Source: Io17-Chloro-G2 sp965226825 (GTDB lineage: Bacteria > Chloroflexota > Dehalococcoidia > Lucifugimonadales > UBA3495). Taken from it: DNA of 64,000 nt. Below the pieces are notes generated by a model. It searched no databases, had not been told where the DNA came from, and saw only the letters and a list, made by a program, of their open reading frames with translations. This document shows positions 7,854 to 17,357 of the stretch, piece by piece; within the stretch, counting starts at the first letter, position 1, and every line of letters starts with the position of its first letter. The stretch lies in the NCBI GenBank assembly GCA_965226825.1, contig CBDDED010000002.1, forward strand, positions 1 to 64,000, written 5' to 3'. Both the position numbers and the translations under genes were made by a program.

Positions 7854-9701
7854 TCAGTTTTCGGAGCCGATTTTCAAGAGGGTGAGAAAAGCCTCCTGCG
7901 GTATCTCCACGCTGCCAACCATTTTCAGGCGCTTTTTCCCCTCTTTTTGCTTTTCCAACAGCTTCCGCTTGCGGGTGATGTCGCCGCCGTAGCATTTGGC
8001 GAGAACGTCCTTGCGCATGGCTCGAACTGTTTCCCTGGCAACAATGCGGCTGCCGATTGCCGCTTGAATTGGCACGTCGAACATCTGCCGGGGGATGGTG
8101 GTGCGCAGGCTGGCAACCACGGCGCGCCCCTGGCTATCGGCCTGGTCCTTGTGGGTAATCATGGAAAGGGCTTCCACCGGCAGGTGATTGACCAGAATGT
8201 CCACCTTAACCAACGCCGCCGGTTCGTAACCTGCCAAAGTGTAGTCCAGAGACGCGTAGCCTTGGGATTTCGACTTCAACTGATCGTAGAAGCCGGACAG
8301 CATCTCCACGAATGGCAGGCGGTATTCCATCAACACCCTGGCGTCGTGGGCGTCGTTGGACCCTTGTACCGAGCCATCCACCGCCCCTTGGATATATTCC
8401 ATACGCTTAAACTGGGACCGGCGCCCGTGCATCAACTCCATCATTACCCCGACAAACCGGTTCGGGGTGACAATCGTCACGTCCAAGATGGGCTCTCTGA
8501 TCTCTCGAACCTCGTTGGGAGGTGGTAGGTTAGAAGGGTTTTGGATTTGAATGGTCTCACCGGACGTCAGAACGACCTGGTAGGCCACGCCCGGCGCGGT
8601 GACAATCAGGTCAAGATCGTATTCTCGCTCCAGCCTTTCTTGCACGATTTCCAGGTGCATCAGGCCCAGGAACCCGCACCGAAATCCGAACCCCAGTGCG
8701 GAACTGGTCTCCGGCTCCATAACCAAGGACGAATCGTTAAGCTGCAGTTTTTCCAGCGCGGCCCGCAGACTGGTGTATTCCTCCCCATCAGCCGGGTATA
8801 GGCCGGCGAAAACCATGGATTTCAGGGGGAGGTATCCAGGGAGGGGTTCAGTCGCCGGTTTATTGACATCGGTGAACGTATCCCCAACGGCGCATTCCCT
8901 CAGATCTTTAAACCCGGTGGCCACGTACCCGACTTGGCCGGCGTTTAGCTCTTCCACCGGAGTGGGCATTGGGCTGAAAACACCAACTTCCATGATTTCA
9001 GCCACGCGCCCGGAGGACATTACCTGCAATCGCTGGTTCTTGGTAACCGTGCCATCGGTAACCCGAACGTGGCCGATGATGCCCTTGTACGGGTTGTACA
9101 CCGAATCGAACACCAGAGCCCTGAGTGGCGCCTGCCCGTTGCCACGCGGACACGGGACACGGGCTACTATGGCGGTCAACAATTCAGCCACGCCCGACCC
9201 CGCTTTCGCCGAGGTGAAAAGCACCTCTTGTTCACCGAACCCGAATACCTGGCGCATCTGAGCGGCGACTCGCTCAGGTTCCGCCTGGGGCAGGTCCACC
9301 TTGTTGACCACCGGTATGAGCTCCAGGTCGTACTGTAGCGCCATCAGGCTGTTGGCGAGGGTCTGAGCCTCAATTCCCTGGGTGGCGTCAACCACCAGGA
9401 GGGCGCCTTCGCAGGCCGCCATCGCTCGGGAGACTTCATAGCTGAAATCAACGTGGCCCGGGGTGTCGATGAGGTTGAGTTGGTATTCCTGGCCATCGCC
9501 GGCTCGGTGATACATGGTCACCGCTTTGCCTTTGATGGTGATGCCCCGTTCTCGTTCCAAGTCCATCCGGTCCAAGAACTGGGCCCTCATGTCCTGAGTG
9601 CGGACGGTGCCGGTAATTTCCAGAAACCGATCGGCGAGCGTGGATTTACCGTGGTCGATGTGGGCGATAATACAGAAGTTACGGATTAGTTCAGATTTCA
9701 T
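7854..9701 (-). CDS. lepA: Elongation factor 4 (LepA)
   Basis: Ribosome-associated translational GTPase thought to help stalled or mis-translocated ribosomes and 30S assembly. The 615-residue protein has G1 HIDHGKST, G2 region RERGITIK, G3 DTPGHVDF, G4 NKVDLP and the LepA-specific C-terminal domain with CYGGDITRKRKLL. Length is about 15 residues above the usual 600. It is transcribed away from the downstream ABC ATPase operon's hairpin terminator. Confidence 0.97.
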   Translation of the reverse strand: MKSELIRNFCIIAHIDHGKSTLADRFLEITGTVRTQDMRAQFLDRMDLERERGITIKGKAVTMYHRAGDGQEYQLNLIDTPGHVDFSYEVSRAMAACEGALLVVDATQGIEAQTLANSLMALQYDLELIPVVNKVDLPQAEPERVAAQMRQVFGFGEQEVLFTSAKAGSGVAELLTAIVARVPCPRGNGQAPLRALVFDSVYNPYKGIIGHVRVTDGTVTKNQRLQVMSSGRVAEIMEVGVFSPMPTPVEELNAGQVGYVATGFKDLRECAVGDTFTDVNKPATEPLPGYLPLKSMVFAGLYPADGEEYTSLRAALEKLQLNDSSLVMEPETSSALGFGFRCGFLGLMHLEIVQERLEREYDLDLIVTAPGVAYQVVLTSGETIQIQNPSNLPPPNEVREIREPILDVTIVTPNRFVGVMMELMHGRRSQFKRMEYIQGAVDGSVQGSNDAHDARVLMEYRLPFVEMLSGFYDQLKSKSQGYASLDYTLAGYEPAALVKVDILVNHLPVEALSMITHKDQADSQGRAVVASLRTTIPRQMFDVPIQAAIGSRIVARETVRAMRKDVLAKCYGGDITRKRKLLEKQKEGKKRLKMVGSVEIPQEAFLTLLKIGSEN

Positions 9702-9776
9702 CTAGGTCAATATTAACATGGCTCCCAGACTGCAACAAGGACGACGAACGCGGCCAAGGTGGATTTCACGGGACAG

Positions 9777-9808
9777 AGCAAGGGCGCCGCTCAAGCGGCG
9801 CCCTTGCT
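9777..9808 (-). terminator. Strong hairpin after the OppF-like gene
   Basis: A perfect 14-bp stem (AGCAAGGGCGCCGC / GCGGCGCCCTTGCT) with a four-base TCAA loop lies in the 158-base gap between lepA and the stop of the OppF-like gene. On the minus strand it follows the ABC transporter operon. It has no long T-run, so it may be a Rho-assisted or boundary structure rather than a classic terminator. Confidence 0.6.
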
Positions 9809-9859
9809 ACAAATTCGGTTGGGACTATCCCAACGGGGGCAACTGGAATGGCCGTTGGT

Positions 9860-10903
9860 TCAGTAGCTGCCGTAACCCGGGGCCCGGATACATGACGCCC
9901 AATGCCCGGGGCTCACTTCTCTGACTTCCGGAGTCACCCGGCTGCAATCTTCGATGGCGATTGGACAGCGTGGATGGAACACGCAGCCCGAGGGTGGGTT
10001 CAGCGGGCTCGGCACTTCTCCGGTGAGGACCACTCTTTCCCGCTTGGAGTCAATTACCGGGTCTGGAATGGGCACAGCTGAAAGGAGAGCCTTGGTGTAG
10101 GGATGCACCGGGTCGACGTAGATATCGTTCCGGTCGGCTAGTTCCACCAGGTGACCCAAGTACATGACTCCGACCCGGTCGCTGATGTGTCTGACCACCG
10201 ACAGGTCGTGCGCGATAAACAGGAAGGTCAACGAGAATTGCTCTTGCAGTTCTTCCAGCAGGTTGATGATCTGCGCCTGGATGGAAACGTCCAAAGCCGA
10301 AACCGGTTCGTCGGCCACGATAAATTTCGGGCTAACGGACAAAGCTCGGGCGACACCGATACGTTGGCGTTGGCCGCCGCTGAATTCATGGGGAAACCGG
10401 TCGGCCATCGCGGGGTTCAGGCCGACGTTTAGCAGCAACTCCGAAACCCGGTCCCGGTATTCAGCGTTGCTGCTCACCAGCCCATGAACCCTCAGGGGTT
10501 CGCCGATAATATTGCCGGCAGTCATTCTGGGGTTGAGGGAGCTGTAAGGGTCCTGGAAGATGACCTGCATCTCACGGCGCATGCCGCGCATATCCCGGGT
10601 AGACAGGGAGGTTAGCTCCCTGCCGTCAAAGTCTATCTCCCCACCGGTGGGTTTGTAGAGTTGGAGGATACACCGGCCAGTGGTGGTTTTGCCGCAGCCG
10701 CTTTCCCCCACCAAGCCCAATGTTTCGCCTCTTTTAACTGAAAAGCTAAGCCCGTCTACCGCTTTGATATAAGCGATCGAACGGTTCCACAGCATTCCCG
10801 ATACCACCGGGAAGTGCATCTTGAGGTCTCTGACATCCAGGATTAGATCGCCATCCGGACTGGTCACGTTCCCGGATGTTTGGGTGTCGGGCATGGTGGT
10901 CAT
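9860..10903 (-). CDS. Oligopeptide/dipeptide ABC transporter ATPase, OppF-like
   Basis: Cytoplasmic ATPase subunit of a peptide- or nickel-type uptake transporter. The 347-residue protein has Walker A GESGCGKTTTGR near residue 65, signature FSGGQRQR near 170, Walker B FIVADEPVSALD near 190 and the C-terminal oligopeptide/dipeptide extension with a CVFHPRCPIA cysteine motif. It is 43 bases downstream of its OppD-like partner. No permease or binding-protein gene is adjacent, so substrate is unknown. Confidence 0.92.
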   Translation of the reverse strand: MTTMPDTQTSGNVTSPDGDLILDVRDLKMHFPVVSGMLWNRSIAYIKAVDGLSFSVKRGETLGLVGESGCGKTTTGRCILQLYKPTGGEIDFDGRELTSLSTRDMRGMRREMQVIFQDPYSSLNPRMTAGNIIGEPLRVHGLVSSNAEYRDRVSELLLNVGLNPAMADRFPHEFSGGQRQRIGVARALSVSPKFIVADEPVSALDVSIQAQIINLLEELQEQFSLTFLFIAHDLSVVRHISDRVGVMYLGHLVELADRNDIYVDPVHPYTKALLSAVPIPDPVIDSKRERVVLTGEVPSPLNPPSGCVFHPRCPIAIEDCSRVTPEVREVSPGHWASCIRAPGYGSY

Positions 10904-10946
10904 AATTTAACGCTCGCTCCGGCTGAATGAATTCTAGATCCGATCC

Positions 10947-11975
10947 TTAGGTTGTGGCCCCTTCGCCGCCGCTGGGAATGCCAAACCCGTCCTGGTCGAA
11001 GCCTATCTCATCCGCTCTCCAACAAGCCGAGTGGTGGCCTTCCTCCACCATCATCAACGGAGGGCTTTCTGTGGCGCACTTGTCGACGGCGAACTGGCAC
11101 CGTGCCCGGAAGGAGCATCCGGCGGGCAGGTTGATCAGGTCGGGTGGCTGGCCTTCGATAGGGGCCAGCTTGGCCCGCCGGGGCAGGTCCAAACGCGGCA
11201 CCGACCGAAGCAAGCCTATGGTGTAGGGGTGACGCGGCTTAGCATAAATCTCGGAGGCGGAACCCCGTTCAATGATTTTGCCCGCGTACATAATATTGAC
11301 CCGGTCGGCGTACCGAGCCACCACCCCAAGGTTGTGGGTGATAACAATCAACGCTACGCCGAACTCGGTGGTGAGGGACTTCATCAACTCCAGGATTTGC
11401 GCCTGGATGGTCACGTCCAATGCTGTAGTCGGCTCGTCCGCTATGATCAGCCTGGGGGCACAGCTAAGGGCCATGGCGATCATAACCCTCTGACGCATGC
11501 CTCCGCTGAATTGGTGGGGGTACTGCTTGATTCTTTGTCCCGGATCTGGGATTCCCACCCGAGCCAGTAGTTCCACGGCTTCACGCTTGGACTCTTCCGA
11601 CCTCATCCCCTTGTGCAATTGCAGCGTTTCGGTCAACTGCCTTTCCACCGTAAGCACCGGGTTGAGTGAGGTCATTGGCTCCTGGAACACCATGGTCATA
11701 CGCCCGCCCCGAATTCGGCGCATGTCGTCCATATCTATTTTCAGCATATCTTCGCCATCGAAGAACACTTCACCATCGATGGTCTTGCCGGGAGGATCGG
11801 GAATCAAGCGCATTATCGACAAGGCGCTGACGCTTTTACCGCATCCGCTTTCGCCGACCAATCCCAGGGTTTCACCCTCTTCAAGGTCGTAGGATATGCC
11901 GTCCACAGCCTTGACGACTCCGCCTAGCGTATAAAAATAGGTTTTCAGGCCATTAACCTGGAGCAGTGGCGCCAC
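10947..11975 (-). CDS. Oligopeptide/dipeptide ABC transporter ATPase, OppD-like
   Basis: First ATPase of the pair. 342 residues with Walker A GESGCGKSVSAL near residue 42, signature FSGGMRQRVMIAMAL, Walker B IADEPTTALD and a C-terminal CSFRARCQFAVDKC motif that binds a metal or iron-sulfur cluster in some relatives. The start is GTG at 11975, set by an AGGAGGAGG ribosome site six bases upstream. Its permeases and solute-binding protein must lie elsewhere in the genome. Confidence 0.92.
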   Translation of the reverse strand: MAPLLQVNGLKTYFYTLGGVVKAVDGISYDLEEGETLGLVGESGCGKSVSALSIMRLIPDPPGKTIDGEVFFDGEDMLKIDMDDMRRIRGGRMTMVFQEPMTSLNPVLTVERQLTETLQLHKGMRSEESKREAVELLARVGIPDPGQRIKQYPHQFSGGMRQRVMIAMALSCAPRLIIADEPTTALDVTIQAQILELMKSLTTEFGVALIVITHNLGVVARYADRVNIMYAGKIIERGSASEIYAKPRHPYTIGLLRSVPRLDLPRRAKLAPIEGQPPDLINLPAGCSFRARCQFAVDKCATESPPLMMVEEGHHSACWRADEIGFDQDGFGIPSGGEGATT

Positions 11976-12104
11976 TGGTCCTCCTCCTGTTCTTGGTACA
12001 GCCGATTTTAGATTTTGTGCCGCCGGAGGCTTGATTGCCTACGATTTGACCCGCGGTCCGTGTCGAAAATCGGTGTGGCTGATCAGGTAGGAACAAGCCT
12101 CACG

Positions 12105-12189
12105 TGGTGGGGAAGGGGAGACTCGAACTCCCACGCCTTTCAGCACATGATCCTAAATCATGCTCGTCTACCAGTTCCGACACTTCCCC
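12105..12189 (-). tRNA. tRNA-Leu (anticodon UAG)
   Basis: Minus-strand cloverleaf with acceptor GGGGAAG/CTTCCCC, D-arm GGAACTGGTAGAC, anticodon stem CATGA/TCATG around loop TTTAGGA (anticodon TAG), a long class II variable arm and T-arm GTTCGAGTC. The 3' CCA is encoded (12105-12107). It is 130 bases from the OppD-like start. Confidence 0.95.
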
Positions 12190-12296
12190 CGAATTTCGAT
12201 CTGTCGGGAAAGCCCACCTGCCAGATGACTTCAACTTGATGAAAATAACCCTGTCGCTGAGACGACTTTTGCTCCCGTCCTTCTACTGATTGATAG

Positions 12297-12326
12297 ATTA
12301 TATCTGTCAATCTGTGGTGATGTCCA
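12297..12326 (-). promoter_or_regulatory. Predicted promoter upstream of tRNA-Leu
   Basis: On the minus strand TGGACA (12326-12321) and a consensus TATAAT (12302-12297) are separated by 18 bases. The predicted start near 12290 is about 100 bases upstream of tRNA-Leu and no other minus-strand gene lies between, so it most likely serves the tRNA and possibly the OppD/F pair. Confidence 0.45.
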
Positions 12327-12719
12327 CCTTGCCGGGAATGGGGTCAGGACCGTCGGATTAAAACGCTATCGCTCCTGCATCGCCCGTGAAATCAGGAATC
12401 AACCAAGGATACGCCCCCGCCTTTTCTACACACAAAGGAGACTAAGCAGATGGGTGTGCCAGGTTTCGGGGTCCGGTCTCACGGCATTGCTGCCACAGCG
12501 CCAATCCAGCAAGTCCCAATGCGGACCCAGGCTTGCGTGGCCGGACATAACCGCAGATACGCTGGGAGCAGTCGGGCATTCACGCGCCATGTCAAATGGC
12601 GACGTGGGCTCCGGATTCCCGCTGCGGGAGAAAGACGGGTGGGGGCGGCCATGTTGATTTCGGAATATTTCCCCGCATCAGTTCTTGACTCCAAGGGAAA
12701 CCGGCGCCAGCGCCAGCGC
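12327..12719. other. Gene-free interval next to glcB
   Basis: About 390 bases between the tRNA-Leu promoter and the glcB stop. Open frames here lack ribosome sites and family character. A short GCGCCAGCGCCAGCGC run lies at about 12706-12720. No RNA gene or convincing terminator was recognised. Confidence 0.5.
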
Positions 12720-14969
12720 TTAGGCGACCCCTTTTACCGCCTTCCGATTCCTGAACAAGGCTGGTTCAACGTAGGCGCTGGGGGATGTCAGGGATTCATC
12801 GATTATCTGTAACACCGCCACAATCGCGGGGTCATTCAGCAGGTTGTCACGCTTTGCCTGGGTGTCGGTCATGGGCGAGTAGGCGGGATTGCCCGAGTTT
12901 TGGGCGTCAACAATGCCCGCCGCCTCTCTTAACGCGGCCTCAATGTCCTGCTGGGTAATCACGCCGTGGAGTTTCCAATTCGCGATGAGCGCGCCGTCAA
13001 TTCTTTCCGTGGCCCGGTCCTTCATCTCCTCGATCTGGTCGAAATTGGGCACGCCGCTACACCCGATTCCCTGATGTACCCAGAGCGCCACGTAAGCGAC
13101 CATGCTATGGACGTATCTCAGCAGGAGGCTTTGCTTGGCTTCCGGCTGGTCAACCTTGCCGGGATCCAGCAGAGGGAAGGTCAACAACGCCGGCCTGGTT
13201 ATGTTCCGCGGCGGCGAGTCCTCCATCGTTCTCTGGACTTGGTCGACGTCAACCATGTGGTAGTGCATGGAGTGGATATCGCTGGGGTAGGGAGCGGGAA
13301 CCCAGGCGGTGTTGCCCCCACTCCTGGGATGATCAATCTTCCTCTCCAGCATCTCGGCCATGGCGCGATTCCTGACCTGCATTCCCTTGCCGATTTTGCC
13401 ATGCCGGTGGACCCCGGCCTGAATCCCGACATCCACGTTATGCAGCTCATAGCTCGTATTGAAAGTGTGCTGGGTGAGATCATCCCGGAGGTCCACGGGT
13501 CCCGCCTGCATCTGCACCCGAATTTGCGAGCCGGTCCGATCCAAAAACCCGGTGTTGATGAAAAACGTCCGTGCCTGGGCGGCCCGGAGAGACTCGGGGA
13601 GCTGAAGGGTCATGCCCAGCTCTTCATTCATGATACCAATCATGATTGTCTGGTCGGGCAGGCTCAACTTGGCTTCGATGGCTTCAAAGAATCTAATCTG
13701 TTCCCCGACTTCTTCCCAAGTCTGCAACTTGGGGGTCACCTGGTAGACGTATCCCTTGCCGCTGTTGGGCCCCCGAGTCGGAGTAGCGCCTTCCCCGGTG
13801 GACCCCTTGTCGTGGATGGTCGCGATCACTGTTGTAAGGAACACCCCGAGGATACGTTCGGGGATTTCCCGGTCGACCAGTTGAACCATGCCGGTGTACA
13901 TGTGGAGCGAGACATTTCGGACCGACATCAGGCTGGTCGCCTTGAGCAACCGCCGGTCGCCAAGGGGGTCTTCGTAGCTCTTATCAGAGTTCAATGTTTT
14001 CAGATTGCCCTGGGACCCAAAACCCCGGAGGTCTCCCCTGAGGAGCCCCAGGTAGTTGCGCAGGCCCACCACCATGTCGTCGGCGTCGACAATCGCCACC
14101 GAGTCTTCAAAGTCTACGATGTTAGTAACAGCAGACTCTACGATCAGATCCTTGAATTGACCATTTTCCGGGTGGACTCTGCCGCCCTCGTAGAGCTGGA
14201 TTTGGACTCTCAAGCCGTTATGTTCCAGAAAGAAATCGGTCAAGTCCTGGTTGTCACCCCGGTTGAACCCCAGGAATTGGCCAGGGTCCCGCAACCGCCG
14301 CTCATCTCCACCGGCGGCTAAGCCAACGAGCTCATTCCTTCCCGAGGAGTCCGGCTTCACGGCGTAGGAGACCAAGTCGCCGAAACTTGCTGCGCCGTCC
14401 CACTGGGCAACGTGCTGGTCCAAGAATTTGTTGGTTTCCTCAACCACCATCCTCAGGCGGCTGTCCCGCTGGGCCACTCTATCGATCTCGGGATGTATGT
14501 CGCTCAAGAAGTAAGCGTCATACAGGCTGCCCCACCGGGCATTGGCTCCCCCAACGGCCATGCTGGCATTGGTAACCGGCGTCACCAATTCAGGACCGCT
14601 CTGGTCCATTTCCGGGTCAAGCTGCGGGGTGGTCATGGTCAGGTTGGTAGCCGGCTGGTCACTCAGGTAACCGATTTCCACCAGGAACCTTTCCAGTTCT
14701 TGAGCATCCTGTGCGGCCGATTCCGCGGTTGGCCGCCAGCCCCGTTCTCGCTTACCGATAAAGTAAGCGTCGATCTTTTCTTGGACCTCTACGCGTTTAC
14801 CCAAAAGCTCCCGGTTCCTGGGTTCGAACTCTTCCACCAGTTCACCCAACATCCGGAATACTTCTTCCGGGCCCCAGTCCGAACCGGGCAGCGCCTCGTC
14901 TCTGACGAACTCAAACAAGACATCCGCGACAGATAGTGAGGCTCCGGAATTCAGGGGGATTACAGGCAT
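12720..14969 (-). CDS. glcB: Malate synthase G
   Basis: Condenses glyoxylate and acetyl-CoA to malate in the glyoxylate shunt or glycolate use. The 749-residue protein is slightly longer than the usual 720-730. Recognisable parts are VTNIVDFEDSVA (acidic magnesium region), NTGFLDRTG, the IGKGM motif, GGNTAWVPAP with HSMHYH, and the C-terminal GIGCSGVP and IANWKLHG that carry the catalytic and redox-sensitive residues of the G isoform. The residue after IGKGM is Q where well-known G enzymes have W. No isocitrate lyase is nearby; citrate synthase is at 21.1 kb. Confidence 0.93.
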   Translation of the reverse strand: MPVIPLNSGASLSVADVLFEFVRDEALPGSDWGPEEVFRMLGELVEEFEPRNRELLGKRVEVQEKIDAYFIGKRERGWRPTAESAAQDAQELERFLVEIGYLSDQPATNLTMTTPQLDPEMDQSGPELVTPVTNASMAVGGANARWGSLYDAYFLSDIHPEIDRVAQRDSRLRMVVEETNKFLDQHVAQWDGAASFGDLVSYAVKPDSSGRNELVGLAAGGDERRLRDPGQFLGFNRGDNQDLTDFFLEHNGLRVQIQLYEGGRVHPENGQFKDLIVESAVTNIVDFEDSVAIVDADDMVVGLRNYLGLLRGDLRGFGSQGNLKTLNSDKSYEDPLGDRRLLKATSLMSVRNVSLHMYTGMVQLVDREIPERILGVFLTTVIATIHDKGSTGEGATPTRGPNSGKGYVYQVTPKLQTWEEVGEQIRFFEAIEAKLSLPDQTIMIGIMNEELGMTLQLPESLRAAQARTFFINTGFLDRTGSQIRVQMQAGPVDLRDDLTQHTFNTSYELHNVDVGIQAGVHRHGKIGKGMQVRNRAMAEMLERKIDHPRSGGNTAWVPAPYPSDIHSMHYHMVDVDQVQRTMEDSPPRNITRPALLTFPLLDPGKVDQPEAKQSLLLRYVHSMVAYVALWVHQGIGCSGVPNFDQIEEMKDRATERIDGALIANWKLHGVITQQDIEAALREAAGIVDAQNSGNPAYSPMTDTQAKRDNLLNDPAIVAVLQIIDESLTSPSAYVEPALFRNRKAVKGVA

Positions 14970-15203
14970 TTATCTACTCCGTCCTGGCCAAGAACCCCGC
15001 CTATCCTGCGAGCGCGCCGCAACTGCCCTGCGGAGGGGGACCACGGGCCTAAAGGTGACTTCAGAGCAGGCAATCCGATGGGCTTGGCGCACCAAGTCGG
15101 CAACCAAATACCACCGGGAATACCCCTCTTTCGGGACCGGCCAACCATACCATAGGACGCGTCACGGTAGGTAGTTCCGCTGTACCCTGCCGCCGCTACC
15201 GGC

Positions 15204-15209
15204 TATAAT
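15204..15209 (+). promoter_or_regulatory. Possible -10 box in the glcB/hypothetical divergent gap
   Basis: The 317-base divergent interval (14970-15286) between glcB and the next + strand gene holds one consensus TATAAT at 15204-15209. The -35 position has only a weak TGTACC, so the promoter is uncertain. Nothing else is recognisable in this interval. Confidence 0.35.
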
Positions 15210-15286
15210 CCCCACGACAATCCGCGTAACGACCAGAGGCGTCCAATCAGCCGGCCGAGACAACAGCAGAGAATTGGAGAAGAACA

Positions 15287-15736
15287 ATGCCAGGCGAAAA
15301 ATTTACCTCTTGGGTCCACGGCTCCAGCATGCAAACCGAGTATTCGTCCCGGATCACTGCGGTCCGCCACTGCGGGCCCTTCGTGCGAATAGAGGGAGCC
15401 CGGGGACAGAACACCTGGGTGCACTTCCCTATTCCGACACCGGCAGTGGTCAACGGCACCAAGATGAAGGTTGACTCGGCCATGGTCAGCTTCCGAACCC
15501 GCGCCAACGCCGTGGTGCACGAAGTCATTGTCTATGACGGCGAAAAGCGCATTGCGGAGCACATGGACCTGAACATGCGAGAAGACCATCTGGATGCCCG
15601 CTTCGAGGTCCCCGGCACACCGGAGGTTAACCAAGGAATCAATATTACCGTTGGCGTGTCTTTCGACAACAGTGCCGCCGACGTTCGATCCTTGCAGGTG
15701 GAGATAGTGGGCGCAGGGATCGAGTTCACCGGCTAA
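15287..15736 (+). CDS. Conserved hypothetical, likely beta-sandwich protein
   Basis: A 149-residue soluble protein without signal peptide or membrane segment. Alternating hydrophobic residues (VRIEG, WVHFPIP, MVSFRT, VHEVIVYDG, INITVGVSFD, LQVEIVGAGIEF) suggest a beta-sandwich. The start WVHGSSMQTEY resembles a small uncharacterised family opening with WVHG, but I cannot assign it firmly. Start supported by GGAG ten bases upstream. It lies between glcB and an aldehyde dehydrogenase gene 62 bases downstream, and may be co-transcribed with the latter. Confidence 0.7.
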   Translation: MPGEKFTSWVHGSSMQTEYSSRITAVRHCGPFVRIEGARGQNTWVHFPIPTPAVVNGTKMKVDSAMVSFRTRANAVVHEVIVYDGEKRIAEHMDLNMREDHLDARFEVPGTPEVNQGINITVGVSFDNSAADVRSLQVEIVGAGIEFTG

Positions 15737-15798
15737 CGCATAACTCCACGACTTGGCATGACCTTGCCAGCCATTTTGAAACGTACGGGGGATGGCCA

Positions 15799-17307
15799 AT
15801 GACAACCGGCCCAAACGCCGCTGGCGGCGCACCAGTCTACAACAACTACATCTCCGGAGAGTGGGTGGCTTCCCCATCTGGACGCACCTACCCGATAACC
15901 AGCCCGGCCCGGAAGACCGATGTATTGGGAGAATTCCAAACCTCCACCCCACAAGATGCCCTGGCGGCGGTGGAAGCAGCCCGGGACGCCCTGCCCGGTT
16001 GGAGCCGAATGCCGGCGCCGGTGCGGGCTGGTTTTCTTTTCCGCGCGCTGGAGATCATGCGGGAAAGAGCCGATGACATCGCCCGCACCATAACTATGGA
16101 GGAAGGGAAGCCCATCGCCGACGCCCAGGGTGAAGTAAAGCGCGCTATGAACATCATTGAATATGCCGCCGGAGAAGGCCGGCGCATGTTCGGCTACACC
16201 ACGCCTTCTGAGCTGCCAGACACCGTGGCCTATACCGTCCGGCGCCCCCTGGGAGTAGTGGCGATAATCACTCCGTGGAACTTCCCAATCGCCATCCCAG
16301 CCTGGAAAATGGCGCCGGCGCTTATTTGCGGCAACACCCTGGTGTTCAAGCCGGCATCGAGCACACCGCTGAGCGCCGTCAAACTGGTGCAAGTTTTCCA
16401 GGACGCGGGACTGCCCCCGGGTGTGCTGAACCTGATTACCGGTCCCGGAGGATCAGTAGGCAACGCCCTAGTTGAAAGCCCGGACGTAAAAGCAATTTCA
16501 TTTACCGGGTCCACCGAAATCGGCACGGGAATCTACACCGAAGGGGCCCGACGCCTCAAGAAAGTACAATGCGAGATGGGCGGGAAGAACGCAGTCATCC
16601 TGCTGGCCGACGCCGACATGGACAAAGCCATGGGGGGGATTATCCAGGGGGCATTCGGCTCCACGGGGCAGCGGTGCACCGCCACCAGCCGGGTCATTGT
16701 GGAGGATTCAGCCTATGACCAATTCATGGGCGAGTTGATCGACCGGACCAGCCGGCTGAAAATCGGCGACGGCCTGGATCCCAGCGTGGACCTGGCTCCT
16801 CTTTCCAGCCAGTCCCAGTTCGATACGGTAATGGAATACATCGGCATCGGCGCGGAAGAGGGCGCCCGCCTGGCCTACGGGGGCCATGCCGTCACCGGCG
16901 GCGACTTTGACCAGGGTTACTACGTGGAACCCACTATTTTTACCGATGTTGAACCCCACATGCGCATCGCCCAAGAAGAAATCTTCGGCCCGGTCCTGAC
17001 GGTGTTCAAAGCCTCCGGGTTGGAAGAGGCGATCGAGATTTCCAACAGCGTCAAGTTCGGACTATCTTCCTCGGTTTACACCAAGGACCTGACCCAAGCC
17101 TTCCAATACATCGACACGGTGGAGTCGGGCATGGTCCATGTCAACGCACCCACTTTGGGCGGGGAAGTCCATCTCCCCTTTGGCGGGATGAAATCATCGG
17201 GAGTTGGCCAGCGGGAGCAGGGCGTGGAGGCGGTGGACTTCTTTAGCGAAGTCATCACTGTGTACATCGACCACGCCGCCGCCCGCGAACAAGCCCGGTT
17301 CATCTAG
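15799..17307 (+). CDS. NAD(P)-dependent aldehyde dehydrogenase, ketoglutarate-semialdehyde type
   Basis: Oxidises an aldehyde to its acid. The 502-residue protein has all ALDH motifs: TPWNFPIAIP near residue 155, FKPASSTP, SFTGSTEIG near 235, EMGGKNAVI with the general base glutamate near 257, and the catalytic cysteine in STGQRCTATSR near 291. This last motif and the C-terminal GGMKSSGVGQREQG are most like 2,5-dioxovalerate (alpha-ketoglutarate semialdehyde) dehydrogenases of sugar-acid breakdown. That substrate is inferred, and succinate semialdehyde dehydrogenase is the main alternative. Confidence 0.88.
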   Translation: MTTGPNAAGGAPVYNNYISGEWVASPSGRTYPITSPARKTDVLGEFQTSTPQDALAAVEAARDALPGWSRMPAPVRAGFLFRALEIMRERADDIARTITMEEGKPIADAQGEVKRAMNIIEYAAGEGRRMFGYTTPSELPDTVAYTVRRPLGVVAIITPWNFPIAIPAWKMAPALICGNTLVFKPASSTPLSAVKLVQVFQDAGLPPGVLNLITGPGGSVGNALVESPDVKAISFTGSTEIGTGIYTEGARRLKKVQCEMGGKNAVILLADADMDKAMGGIIQGAFGSTGQRCTATSRVIVEDSAYDQFMGELIDRTSRLKIGDGLDPSVDLAPLSSQSQFDTVMEYIGIGAEEGARLAYGGHAVTGGDFDQGYYVEPTIFTDVEPHMRIAQEEIFGPVLTVFKASGLEEAIEISNSVKFGLSSSVYTKDLTQAFQYIDTVESGMVHVNAPTLGGEVHLPFGGMKSSGVGQREQGVEAVDFFSEVITVYIDHAAAREQARFI

Positions 17308-17357
17308 GAAGAGCGAATGCCAATCTTCGGGATTATCAGCGTTCCAGTCTGTCCAGA

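Noticed and set aside
12966..14321. 451-codon + strand open frame
   Set aside because: It is antisense to malate synthase G, whose motifs are clear throughout.
15203..15952. 249-codon minus-strand frame
   Set aside because: Antisense to the conserved hypothetical at 15287 and the aldehyde dehydrogenase start; no ribosome site.
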